Positions 16,267 to 24,923 of a stretch of 64,000 nucleotides of DNA are shown in pieces (within the stretch, counting starts at the first letter, position 1; each line of letters starts with the position of its first letter). Source of the DNA: Croceibacterium_A sp044506885 (GTDB lineage: Bacteria > Pseudomonadota > Alphaproteobacteria > Sphingomonadales > Sphingomonadaceae); NCBI GenBank assembly GCA_044506885.1, contig JBIQKC010000005.1, positions 30,839 to 94,838 on the forward strand. The letters run 5' to 3'. The notes under the pieces were generated by a model. It was not told the origin of the DNA. It did not search any database and saw nothing but the letters and a program-made list of their open reading frames with translations. Position numbers and translations under genes: made by a program.

Positions 16267-19128
16267 TCACGCTCCCAGCTTGCGCGCCAGCGCCTCCGCC
16301 TCGGCGCGGTTGACTTCCTGCGGCAGCAGCGAGTCGCGCATGATCGGCAGCGCCTGGCCGAGCAGCCGGCGCGCCTCGGCCCGGTCGCCGCGATCGAAGC
16401 GGATCGCGGCCAGCTCGGCGCGGGCGATCGCCAGATCGACCGGCACGGCGCCCGCTTGAAATTGCCGGACTGCTTCGCGCTGGGCGCGCTCGGCCGCGGC
16501 GAGATCACCGCGCTGCCGGGCGAAGGCGGCGTCATAGCGCAGGATCTGGGTGAACACGCGATGCGTTTCCGGCACCACCTTCGCCCAGCGCGCCCTGGCT
16601 TCTTCGAGCAAACGCTGGCCGTTCGCGGCATCGCCCATGCGCCGGGCCAGCACCACGCGGTTCCACGTCAGCAGCGCATACTCGACCGAATCCTCGCCTT
16701 CGAGACGGCGCGCGGCTTGTTGAAGGCGGCGCAGGCGCGTGTCGGCCTCGGCGAAGCGACCGGCGAGGACGAGGCCGCGCGCGTAGTTGCGCTCGAGGTA
16801 GCGCCGCTGCACCGCGTCCGCCTCAACTCCGGCCTCGTCGAACGCGGCGAGGCTGGCCTCGAACAGCTCCAGCGCGCGGGCATAGTCGCCGGCGCTCTCG
16901 TACGTCGCGCCGATGTTGCCGAGCGTGACCGCCATCTGCACCGGCGCACCGTTCGCTTCGCGGCGCAACTGCCGCCCGTGCTCCAGCGCCTCGATCGCTT
17001 CGCGATAGCGGCCGAGATCGTTCAGTACGGTGCCCAGCAGGTTGTATGTCGAGGCCGCGTTCGTTCCGGTTGCGCCGGTGGTTTGGCCGTGAATGGCGAT
17101 AGCCTGGCGGATCAGCGGCTCGGCGGCGGCGGGATCGCCGTTGTAGGCGAGCGCTTCGGCCTTGGCCTCCAGCAGCACGGCGCGCCCCGGCGATTGCGCC
17201 GGCAGCCCGCGCGCGTCGGCCAGCGCCAGCGCGTCGTCGGCCAGTTGCAGCGCGCGCGGATAGTCGCCGGTCTGGGACAACTGGCTGCTCAGCATCTGGT
17301 ACACGTTGAGCACGCTCATCACGCCGTCCATCGGCGGATCGGGCATTGTTCTCGCCAGCTCGACCGCTCGCAGCCATTGCTTCTCGGCGGTGTCGTAGTC
17401 CTGCGTCCGATGATAGGCGTAGCCCAGCTCCTCGAGCGCCTTGAACTCCTGTAGCGGGTCGCCGTCGGCGAAGCGTCGGCGCAGCGCCGCCGCGCGCTCG
17501 GCCGCCGCGAGGCTTTCCTTGCCGCGATCCAGCGAGCCGAGGGTGAAGGAATAAGTGCTGATGTCCTCGGCCAGCGCCAGCGCCTCGTCACTGCTTTGCG
17601 GCTCCAGCCCGCGCAGGCCGGCTTCGAGCAGCTCCACGGCGATCTTCGTTTCGCCCAGCGAATGATACAGCCGGCCGAGCAGGCGCTGCACCGCCTGCCG
17701 CACCAGCGGATCGATCTGCTCGCGCCCGTCGAGCTGTTCGCGCGCCTTGTCGAGCAACTGGCGCACGCTGACTTCGGTGCTCAGCGCGTTCTCCGGCGCA
17801 GCGGCGGCCAGCGTGTCGGTGAGGAACGCCAGCGCCTCGCGCGAGGTGGCGCTCTCGCGCTCTGCGATGCGCGCCTGCTGCCGCGCCTCGTACGCCTGCC
17901 ACAGCGCCACGCCCGAGCCGCCCACGATCGCCAGCAGCGCAACGGCGGCGGCGGCGGCCGGCAATCGGTTGCGCCGCAGCCACAGGCGGGCGCGCAGCGC
18001 GCGGCCGGGCGGGGCGATGCGCAGTGGGCGGTCATCCAGCCAGCGCTGCAAGTCGTCGGCCACTGCTTCCGCCGAAGGATAAGCGTGCGCCGGTTCGCGG
18101 CCGAGGCAGCCAAGCACGATGTTCGACAGCGCGCCATGCAGCGCCTTCGCCAGTTCGGCCGGCAACAATCCGCCGCGCAACGCGGCCTGTTCCTCGCTCG
18201 CTTGCGCCGCCGCGCGGGTCAGCGGCTCGGGATCGCGTTCCAGCAACTGCACCTGTTTCGGCAGCGGAGTGCTGGAGCTGAGGCCGAACGGGTGCGCTCC
18301 GCTTAGCAGCCGGTGCAGCACTACGCCGAGCTGCCAGACATCGGTGGCGGTGGTGATCGGCGCGGCGTGCAACTGCTCGGGACTGGCATATTCGAGCGTC
18401 AGGGCGCGGTCGTGCGTGGCGGTGGCGGCGCTGTCCTCGAGTTCCTTGGCGATGCCGAAATCGAGCAGCTTGGTCCGGCCGCCCGTGTCCACCAGGATGT
18501 TCGAGGGCTTGAGGTCGCGATGCACCACCAGGTTGCGGTGCGCGAAGGCGACCGCATCGAGCACTTGCAGGAACAGCGCGATCCGTTCGCGCAGGCCCAG
18601 CCGGCGCTCGTCGCACCAGCGGTCGATCGGCACGCCGTCGACATATTCCATCACGAAGTACGGCTCGGAGCCAGGGGCGAAACCGCCGTCGAGCAGGGTC
18701 GCGATGTTGGGGTGCTGCAATTGCGCCAGCAACTGCCGTTCGCGCAGAAAGCGCTCGCGCGCCGCGGGCGAGTCCGCCGATCCCCGGATCAGTTTGAGCG
18801 CGGCCCGCTGCGCGTAGGCGCCGTCCGCCCGCTGCGCTTCGTACACCGCGCCCATTCCGCCGCGCCCGATAGCGCGGACGATCCGCCACGCGCCGATGGC
18901 GCGGCCATCCATCTCCTCCTCGGCGTCCAGCGCGGCGCTCCAGCGCCGGGACCCTCCGGCAAAGGGTTCGGCGGTCCGGGCATCGGCGGCCAGCATGGCT
19001 TCGGCCAGCGAGCGAAGCTCCGCATCTCCGGCGCACAGCTCGTCGAGCCGCGCCGCGCGTTCCTCCGCCGGCAGGTCGGCGAGCTGTTCGAAGATGCGCA
19101 TCGCGCGGGAGTTGCGGCCGGTGGTCAT
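16267..19128 (-). CDS. Serine/threonine protein kinase with C-terminal TPR domain
   Basis: The 953-residue protein starts with a helical region, then a Hanks-type kinase domain at about residues 80-350: glycine loop GRGGMGAVYEA, catalytic HRDLKPSNIL, DFGIA and EYASPEQL. A membrane helix follows near residues 385-405 (LPAAAAAVALLAIVGGSGVA), then about 540 residues of TPR-like helical repeats. The kinase is cytosolic and the TPRs would be periplasmic if there is one helix. Its ATG overlaps the sigma factor stop (ATGA). Kinases in such pairs can phosphorylate the sigma factor, as for PknT/EcfP in Vibrio, so that role is likely by analogy. Confidence 0.93.
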   Translation of the reverse strand: MTTGRNSRAMRIFEQLADLPAEERAARLDELCAGDAELRSLAEAMLAADARTAEPFAGGSRRWSAALDAEEEMDGRAIGAWRIVRAIGRGGMGAVYEAQRADGAYAQRAALKLIRGSADSPAARERFLRERQLLAQLQHPNIATLLDGGFAPGSEPYFVMEYVDGVPIDRWCDERRLGLRERIALFLQVLDAVAFAHRNLVVHRDLKPSNILVDTGGRTKLLDFGIAKELEDSAATATHDRALTLEYASPEQLHAAPITTATDVWQLGVVLHRLLSGAHPFGLSSSTPLPKQVQLLERDPEPLTRAAAQASEEQAALRGGLLPAELAKALHGALSNIVLGCLGREPAHAYPSAEAVADDLQRWLDDRPLRIAPPGRALRARLWLRRNRLPAAAAAVALLAIVGGSGVALWQAYEARQQARIAERESATSREALAFLTDTLAAAAPENALSTEVSVRQLLDKAREQLDGREQIDPLVRQAVQRLLGRLYHSLGETKIAVELLEAGLRGLEPQSSDEALALAEDISTYSFTLGSLDRGKESLAAAERAAALRRRFADGDPLQEFKALEELGYAYHRTQDYDTAEKQWLRAVELARTMPDPPMDGVMSVLNVYQMLSSQLSQTGDYPRALQLADDALALADARGLPAQSPGRAVLLEAKAEALAYNGDPAAAEPLIRQAIAIHGQTTGATGTNAASTYNLLGTVLNDLGRYREAIEALEHGRQLRREANGAPVQMAVTLGNIGATYESAGDYARALELFEASLAAFDEAGVEADAVQRRYLERNYARGLVLAGRFAEADTRLRRLQQAARRLEGEDSVEYALLTWNRVVLARRMGDAANGQRLLEEARARWAKVVPETHRVFTQILRYDAAFARQRGDLAAAERAQREAVRQFQAGAVPVDLAIARAELAAIRFDRGDRAEARRLLGQALPIMRDSLLPQEVNRAEAEALARKLGA

Positions 19129-19685
19129 TGCGCCAGCTTCGCCGCCATCCAGGCGCGGGCGCGGCGCCAGTCGCGACGCACGGTGGATTCGCTGATTTCC
19201 AGCAGTGCGGCGATTTCGGTTTCTTCGTAGCCGCCGAAATAACGCAGCTCGACGATCTGCGCGGCGCGCGGATCGAACTCCTGCAATTCCTCCAGCAAGG
19301 CGTGGAGCGTCAGCACTTCGATATCGGCTTCCGGCTCGGCCAGTGCCCTCGCGGCCAGCGTTACGGCTATCGCCCCACCGCCGCGTTTGGATGCTTGCAC
19401 CGCCCTGGCGTGATCGACCAGCACGAACCGCATTGCGCGGGTGGAAAGGGCCAGCAGGTGGTTGCGGTCGGCCGCCGCCAGTACTGCGCCGTCGGCCAGC
19501 TTCAGCCACGCCTCGTGCACCAGCGCGGTGGTCTGGAACGCCTCGCGCCGCCCGCGCAACTGCCGCCGCGCGGCTTGCTTGAGCTGGTCGTAGAGCGCGG
19601 CATAGGCGGCATCGTGCGCCTCGGCATCGCCCGCCCGGCTGCGCGCCAGCCACTGGGTGATCGGTGCTCCCGCCGTCGCGTTCAT
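19125..19685 (-). CDS. ECF-type RNA polymerase sigma factor (PF07638-like, kinase-associated)
   Basis: The 186-residue protein has region 2 (AAYAALYDQLKQAARRQLRGR, FQTTALVHEAWLKL) and region 4 (ELRYFGGYEETEIAALLEISESTVRRDWRRAR). The FQTTALVHEAWLKL segment is typical of the sigma-70 ECF subgroup that accompanies serine/threonine kinases instead of an anti-sigma factor. The ATG at 19685 has a GAGGGG site upstream; a longer frame to 19808 lacks support. It is followed by the overlapping kinase gene and is divergent from the trimeric adhesin. Confidence 0.92.
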   Translation of the reverse strand: MNATAGAPITQWLARSRAGDAEAHDAAYAALYDQLKQAARRQLRGRREAFQTTALVHEAWLKLADGAVLAAADRNHLLALSTRAMRFVLVDHARAVQASKRGGGAIAVTLAARALAEPEADIEVLTLHALLEELQEFDPRAAQIVELRYFGGYEETEIAALLEISESTVRRDWRRARAWMAAKLAQ

Positions 19686-19700
19686 GAATGCCGCCCCCTC

Positions 19701-19741
19701 AAAAAAACCGCCCAAGCGTGACCGGTGACGGCGGCCTTTTT
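19701..19741 (-). terminator. Intrinsic-terminator-like hairpin in the sigma factor leader
   Basis: On the minus strand, AAAAAGGCCGCC and GGCGGTTTTTTT can form a stem (five G-C pairs, two G-U, then A-U pairs) around a 17-base loop, ending in a run of seven T directly before the GAGGGG ribosome binding site of the sigma gene. This looks like an attenuator, or could stop antisense transcription. Confidence 0.4.
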
Positions 19742-19758
19742 CGATAACCCCTTTAGCC

Positions 19759-19773
19759 GGTCCGCGACGGACC
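19759..19773. promoter_or_regulatory. Inverted repeat GGTCCG-CGA-CGGACC in the divergent region
   Basis: A perfect 6-bp inverted repeat with a 3-base centre lies 24 bases before the adhesin start. It could be an operator or a short RNA hairpin in the adhesin leader. Confidence 0.3.
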
Positions 19774-19797
19774 GCCAACTCCGAGGGGGCAATGTCC

Positions 19798-22368
19798 ATG
19801 CGTACCAATCGTTATCTGCTCGCGGCTTCCGCGCTGACCCTGGCCGTGCTGGCCGTTCCTTCGCTCCCCGCGCGCGCCGGCGAGGTCTGCGACACCGCAG
19901 CGGCGGGCGAAGCCGGCAGCACCGGCGCCACCGCCGCCGGCGACGATGCGCTCGCCTGCGGCCCCGGCAATACCGCCAGCGGCGAGCGCAGCACCGCCGT
20001 CGGCAACGGCAACACCGCCAGCCATGTGGACAGCACCGCCATGGGCCGCGACAACCAGGCGACCGGCATTCTCAGCACCGCTGTCGGCGCCCGGAACAGG
20101 GCCACCCAGCACTACGGCGTGGCCGTCGGCTACAACAATGCCGCCGGTGGCAACATGAGCACCGCGCTGGGCGTCAACAACGAAACCTACGATCAATACT
20201 CCAGCGCCGTTGGCTACTACAACGATGCGAGGATGGGCGGCAGCGCCTTCGGCAGGGAAAACCGCGCCGATCAGCGGAGCGCCGCCGCGTTCGGCGACAA
20301 CAACGACGCCGTGGCGCAGCAAGCCACCGCCATCGGCGACAACAACACTGCCGCCGCCCTCGGCAGCACCGCCATCGGCAGCTACAGCGGCGTGGCCGCC
20401 GGCGCCGACTATGCGCTGGCCATCGGCAATGGCGACGAGACCACCCTGGGCGCCACCGTGGCCGCCGGCGCAACCAGCGCCATCGCCATCGGCCGCGACG
20501 CGGAAGTGGCGGGGAATGCCTTCAATTCCATCGTCATCGGCTATGGCAGCCGCGCTGGTGGGGAAAGGACCATCGCCATCGGCGAAAGCAGCATCGCCAA
20601 TGGCTCCGACGGCGTCGCCGTGGGTGTGAGCAACACCGCCAGCGGCACCCAGTCCAGCGCCTTCGGCTACGGCAACACCGCCAGTGCGCAGTTCGCGAGC
20701 GCTTTCGGCAACAACAGCGTGGCCAGCGGCTATGGCAGCACCGCGCTCGGGTTCCTGGCGCTTGCCGACCAGCAATTCACCGTATCGGTGGGTGGCGGCA
20801 ACCTTGAAGGCACGATCGTCCGCAATCGCATCGTCAACATGGCCGACGGCATCGACGATTTCGACGCGGTCAACGTGCGCCAGTTGACCGCGGCTATCGC
20901 CGGAGTCGGCGGCGGCGGCGGTGGCGGCGGCGGGGGCGGCGGCGGCGGGGTGAACTATTTTAGCGTCAACAGCGCGGCCATCGGCGCGGGCAGCAACCAC
21001 GCCAACGACGGCGCGACCGGCGCCGATGCGTTGGCGGTGGGCGTGCGCAACAGCGCCACCGCCGCCGGCAGCACAGCGGTTGGCAGCGACAACACCGTGG
21101 GGCGCGGTAGCGCCTTCGGCTCCGGTAACATCGTCGCCCCTGCGGACGACTATTACGATGCGCTGGCGGTCGGCACCGCCAACACGGTGGAAGCGGACGG
21201 GGGCGTCGCCGTGGGCCTGCGCAACACCGTTACCGGTCTGGACGGTATCGCCATCGGTCACGACAGCTCCGCCGGCGGCGGTATCGCCATCGGCGGGCAG
21301 GCGTTGGCCGCGGACGGGATCGCGATCGGCCGGGACAGCGGCGCGCTGTTCGGCTCCACGATGCCGATCGAGGGCGTGGCGCTGGGCAACGGCGCGCGAT
21401 TGTGGAGCGACGCCGAATACAGCGTGGCGCTGGGCTTCGGCGCGGTGGCGATGGAGCCCTGGACCGTGTCGGTGGGAGACACCGAGCATCAGCGACGCAT
21501 CGTCAACGTCGCCGCCGGCACTTCGCTGACCGACGCGGTCAACGTCTCGCAGCTCGGCAGCGTGATCGGCTGGCTCGGCGGCGGGGCGAGCTATGCCGGC
21601 GGCGTGTTCACCGCACCGACCTATGTCATCCAGGGCGGCAGCTACAATAATGTGGGCACCGCCTTCGAGGCGGTGAACGGCGCGCTGACTTCGCTCGGCG
21701 GCCGCGTGGGCGCGCTGGAAGCAGGCGGTGGCGGCGAAGGCGGGGGCGCGCAGGGTCCGGCCGGCCCGCAAGGCCCGGCCGGTCCGCAAGGGCCGGCTGG
21801 TCCAGCGGGCGCGCAGGGCCCCGCAGGCCCTCAGGGTCCGGCCGGAGCCGGAGCCGATCCGGCCGTGCTCACCGCGCTGGAAAGCGACGTGCAGGCGCAG
21901 GGCGAGGCGATCGTGGTGCTGAGCGACGAGGTCGCCACGGTCGAGGCCGGCGTCGCCACGCACACCGGGCAGATCGCCTCGCTCGGCAGCCGCGTGGCTT
22001 CGGTCGAGACCGACCTTTCGGCGATAACCGGCGGTTCCTACACCGCGCTGGCGGGCGACGTGGCGGCTCTCCAAGGCCGGGTCGGAACGCTGGAAGGCCG
22101 CGTGGGCGCGATGGAGCAGGGGCTGACGCAACTCGAGCGGCGCAGCAATGCCGGCATCGCCGCGGCCATGGCGCTGGGCGGGACGATGATCGTGCCCGAC
22201 AGCACCGTGTCGCTGAACTTCAACCTCGCCACCTATCGCGGCGAACAGGGCTTCTCCGGCACCGTAGCCGCGCGCGTGGCGCCCAGGATATACGTCACCG
22301 GCGGTTTCGTCGGCTCGACCGTCAAAGGATCGAACGGCGGCCGCGTGGGCATGGCGGTTGGGTTCTGA
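19798..22368 (+). CDS. Trimeric autotransporter adhesin (YadA-like) with collagen-like segment
   Basis: The 856-residue protein has a signal peptide (LAASALTLAVLAVPSLPARA), then a long head of degenerate 14-residue YadA repeats (e.g. STAVGNGNTA, STAIGSYSG, IAIGRDAEV) to about residue 330. A neck/connector follows (NRIVNMADGIDDFDAVNVRQL), a poly-Gly linker near 370-385, a second head, a second neck (RIVNVAAGTSLTDAVNVSQL), a run of Gly-Pro-X collagen-like triplets at about 650-685, a coiled coil, and the four-strand YadA anchor at about 780-856 ending in Phe. ATG 19798 is preferred over 19792 because the GAGGGGG site is 8 bases from it. Surface adhesin by family. Confidence 0.93.
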   Translation: MRTNRYLLAASALTLAVLAVPSLPARAGEVCDTAAAGEAGSTGATAAGDDALACGPGNTASGERSTAVGNGNTASHVDSTAMGRDNQATGILSTAVGARNRATQHYGVAVGYNNAAGGNMSTALGVNNETYDQYSSAVGYYNDARMGGSAFGRENRADQRSAAAFGDNNDAVAQQATAIGDNNTAAALGSTAIGSYSGVAAGADYALAIGNGDETTLGATVAAGATSAIAIGRDAEVAGNAFNSIVIGYGSRAGGERTIAIGESSIANGSDGVAVGVSNTASGTQSSAFGYGNTASAQFASAFGNNSVASGYGSTALGFLALADQQFTVSVGGGNLEGTIVRNRIVNMADGIDDFDAVNVRQLTAAIAGVGGGGGGGGGGGGGGVNYFSVNSAAIGAGSNHANDGATGADALAVGVRNSATAAGSTAVGSDNTVGRGSAFGSGNIVAPADDYYDALAVGTANTVEADGGVAVGLRNTVTGLDGIAIGHDSSAGGGIAIGGQALAADGIAIGRDSGALFGSTMPIEGVALGNGARLWSDAEYSVALGFGAVAMEPWTVSVGDTEHQRRIVNVAAGTSLTDAVNVSQLGSVIGWLGGGASYAGGVFTAPTYVIQGGSYNNVGTAFEAVNGALTSLGGRVGALEAGGGGEGGGAQGPAGPQGPAGPQGPAGPAGAQGPAGPQGPAGAGADPAVLTALESDVQAQGEAIVVLSDEVATVEAGVATHTGQIASLGSRVASVETDLSAITGGSYTALAGDVAALQGRVGTLEGRVGAMEQGLTQLERRSNAGIAAAMALGGTMIVPDSTVSLNFNLATYRGEQGFSGTVAARVAPRIYVTGGFVGSTVKGSNGGRVGMAVGF

Positions 22369-22380
22369 GCCTCGCCCCAA

Positions 22381-22406
22381 GGGGCCGTGCCCGCCGGCGC
22401 GGCCCC
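22381..22406 (+). terminator. GC-rich hairpin after the adhesin gene
   Basis: GGGGCCG pairs with CGGCCCC across a 12-base loop, 12 bases after the adhesin stop. No T-run follows. It may reduce rather than stop read-through into the next gene. Confidence 0.35.
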
Positions 22407-22433
22407 ATCCCTTGATGAAGAAGGACCTGAGCC

Positions 22434-23696
22434 ATGAAGACTTCGCGTTTGCTTTGCCCGGTTCTGCTGGCCGGCGCGGCCGGTGTCTCCTTTCCCCTGA
22501 TCGCTCAGTCCGATCCGGCGAGCGGACCGATCGCGCGCTACGACATGCGCGCCGGAACGATCTCCGGCTTCTCCGGCGGCGCGGGCGGGTTGGGCGCGGC
22601 TGCCGCCATCTTCGGCGGTGGAGATGCCGGCCAGGCGCAGCACGAGCTGCACTTGCGCCTCGGCTCTTCGATTGCCGCGGACAACGGCAGGCCCAGGGCC
22701 GACCACTTCATGCCCTCGGGGGCCAGATTGGGCAGATCGGTTGTGCTGGCCACGCCGGGCGTGGAGCCCGCCCATGAAGAATGGAGGGGGGAAAGGCCCA
22801 AAGGCCGCCTGTTGCTTTATTGGGGCTGCGGCGAGCATGCGCCGCAGGGCCAGCCGGTGGTCATCGACTTCGCTCAGGCAGCGGCCGGTGGGTTCCCTCC
22901 GGGCATATGGACCACTTCCATTCCGGCGGACTTTGGGCCCACCTTATCCAACAGCCGCACGTTCGGCTATTGGCCGGCCGAAGACGGCAAGTCCGCAAGG
23001 CCGGATTCCTCGCTGATCGGCGCGCATCGCGTCGCGGGCAACTATTCTCCCGAAATCGGCTTTACGCTGAGCAAGGATTTCATGGCGGCGCTGCAAATTC
23101 GCACCGCTCCGGGGGCGGGCAACTCGTCGGTGCTCACCTGGAGCGCCATTCCCGATGCGACCGGCTACATCGTCACGCTGATCGGCGGCAAGCAAGACGT
23201 CGGTGGGCAAATGGGCGACATGGTGATGTGGACCAGCAGCGCCAACCGGCAATTCGGCGGAGGACTGACCGACTGGCTCTCGCCCTCGCAGGCGGCCGCG
23301 TTGGTGCGGGACGAAACTTTGCTCTCCCCCGAAACGACGACCTGCACCGTCCCCGTGGAAGTGGTGCGCGACACGCCGGACTATCGCCTCGGTACGCTCG
23401 CCGCATTCGGGCCCGAGGAAACATTTGCCTATCCTCCGCGACCGGACGATCCCCGCGCGACGTGGCGTCTCGAGTGGACCGCCCGCATCCGCCACCGGTC
23501 GACGACGAACTGGATCGAAACGCAGGGCATGACGATGGGAACCGCGGACTCACGGATGGCGGGTCAAGCGCAGGCAGACCAATCGCAGCAGGGGGCCGAA
23601 TGCAAGCCCCGGCGGCGAGGCGGCCTGCTCGGCGGGGCCATAGGGGGCGCGATTGGCGCGGCTGTGGGGGCGGCGGTCGGCGGCCGCGAATGCTGA
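22434..23696 (+). CDS. Exported protein of unknown function with C-terminal glycine-zipper segment
   Basis: The 420-residue protein has a signal peptide (LLCPVLLAGAAGVSFPLIAQS). The mature part contains repeated strand-forming stretches (IWTTSIPADFGPTL, SSVLTWSAIPDATGYIVTL) and a C-terminal GGLLGGAIGGAIGAAVGAAV segment between two cysteines, like glycine-zipper motifs that insert into membranes or oligomerise. I do not recognise a domain. It follows the adhesin by 65 bases with its own AAGGA site, so it may be an accessory protein for the adhesin or cell surface. Confidence 0.75.
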   Translation: MKTSRLLCPVLLAGAAGVSFPLIAQSDPASGPIARYDMRAGTISGFSGGAGGLGAAAAIFGGGDAGQAQHELHLRLGSSIAADNGRPRADHFMPSGARLGRSVVLATPGVEPAHEEWRGERPKGRLLLYWGCGEHAPQGQPVVIDFAQAAAGGFPPGIWTTSIPADFGPTLSNSRTFGYWPAEDGKSARPDSSLIGAHRVAGNYSPEIGFTLSKDFMAALQIRTAPGAGNSSVLTWSAIPDATGYIVTLIGGKQDVGGQMGDMVMWTSSANRQFGGGLTDWLSPSQAAALVRDETLLSPETTTCTVPVEVVRDTPDYRLGTLAAFGPEETFAYPPRPDDPRATWRLEWTARIRHRSTTNWIETQGMTMGTADSRMAGQAQADQSQQGAECKPRRRGGLLGGAIGGAIGAAVGAAVGGREC

Positions 23697-23834
23697 CGGA
23701 CAGCTGCGCCCGCGCAATCGCCTCGGAGGCTTCGGCTTGTTCGGCAGCAGGCTTGTTTTTCGTAGTCCAAGAGGCAGGCGCGCGCACCGGATTGGCAACT
23801 GCTTTCCGCTACCCGCTCCAGCCCCCTCGCCGCT

Positions 23835-24878
23835 CTATTCCGCGTGTGGATCGTGTCCCGCGCGTTCGGCGCGGGAGGCGGTGATGTAGTTGCGGATCTG
23901 CACGTTGCCTTCGTGGCAGGCGTATTCGAAGAACCCGTAGTCGTCGTCGCGCTGCCAGTCGCTGCGGGTGGTCCATGGCGCGGTGAAGATTACCGGGTCG
24001 TGATAGGTCGCTTCGTAGACGATGCTGTCGGGGCCGGTCATCGTGAAGCGTTCGACCAGCTTCGCCTCGGTGCTGATCGGGGTGTCGTTTGCCGGCGGCG
24101 AGCCGGTGGTGACGATATTGGTGGCCGATGGGCCGGGTTTGAAATTGGCCGTTTCGACCACCAGCGTGTTGCCGTTCTCCCAGCGCCCGCGGCTTTCGCC
24201 CATCCAGTTATGGATTGCCGGGGAGACGCCCGGCCGGCCGTCCACCGGCACGATGCGCGTTTCGTGGATCATTTCGAGCTGGATCGCCACCAGCCCCGGC
24301 GTCTGGAAGATGCGGATGCCGTTGTTGTACTGCATCGGCAGCATCGAGGCGGGCAGTCCGCGGGTGATGCAGCGGTCCCAGCTGTCGAAATCGGTGGTCC
24401 AGTCGAAGCTCTGGCCCTGTCGCCAGCTTGAGCGCATCAGCGCTTGCAGGCGCTTGCCCTCTTCGGTCATTTCGGGAAGCCGGCCGTTCGCCGGACTGAC
24501 GATCAACGATGTGCGGCGGCTCGGTTCGCCCATTTCCACCCAGTGGCCCTGGCCGAGGCGATCCTCGCTGTCCTCGTTCTCGTAGCGCGCGGCGGCGGCT
24601 TCGATCCGCTGCCTGCGTTCGGCCATTTCCTCTTCGGTCAGGAACGCCCGACCGCCCTGTTCCGGCGTGCGCTGGAGCGGCGTGCCGTTCAGGTGGTCGA
24701 TAGGCCAGCGTCCGCGCAAATCGGGATCGCCCCACGGCGTCTTCGCCGGCTGGTAGTCCATCGGCACCGGCGGCACGACGGTCAGGTCCGCTCCGGGCTC
24801 CTGTTGCGCGCTCGAAGGAGCCGCCGCGACGAACGAGGCCGCCACGGCTCCGATCGTGAACTTCGCCAGCCTGTTCAT
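23835..24878 (-). CDS. Exported protein of unknown function (DPDLRGRW family)
   Basis: The 347-residue protein begins with a signal peptide (MNRLAKFTIGAVAASFVAAAP...SAQ). The mature chain has the segment TPWGDPDLRGRWPIDHLNGTPLQR and later IHETRIVPVDGRP, ESRGRWENGNTLVVET, and DPVIFTAPWTTRSDW. These recur in a large family of secreted proteins of unknown role in acidobacteria and sphingomonads. ATG 24878 is preferred because a GGGAG site lies 5 bases upstream; 24893 is an alternative. It is convergent with the previous gene. Confidence 0.8.
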   Translation of the reverse strand: MNRLAKFTIGAVAASFVAAAPSSAQQEPGADLTVVPPVPMDYQPAKTPWGDPDLRGRWPIDHLNGTPLQRTPEQGGRAFLTEEEMAERRQRIEAAAARYENEDSEDRLGQGHWVEMGEPSRRTSLIVSPANGRLPEMTEEGKRLQALMRSSWRQGQSFDWTTDFDSWDRCITRGLPASMLPMQYNNGIRIFQTPGLVAIQLEMIHETRIVPVDGRPGVSPAIHNWMGESRGRWENGNTLVVETANFKPGPSATNIVTTGSPPANDTPISTEAKLVERFTMTGPDSIVYEATYHDPVIFTAPWTTRSDWQRDDDYGFFEYACHEGNVQIRNYITASRAERAGHDPHAE

Positions 24879-24923
24879 GGAATCTCCCGCCAAAAATAGT
24901 TTACCGAGGGCACCATTCGCAAA

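Noticed and set aside
19978..20760. Repeated short units in the adhesin that could be mistaken for a CRISPR array
   Set aside because: The repeats are degenerate, in frame and translate to YadA head motifs; there are no equal spacers and no cas genes.
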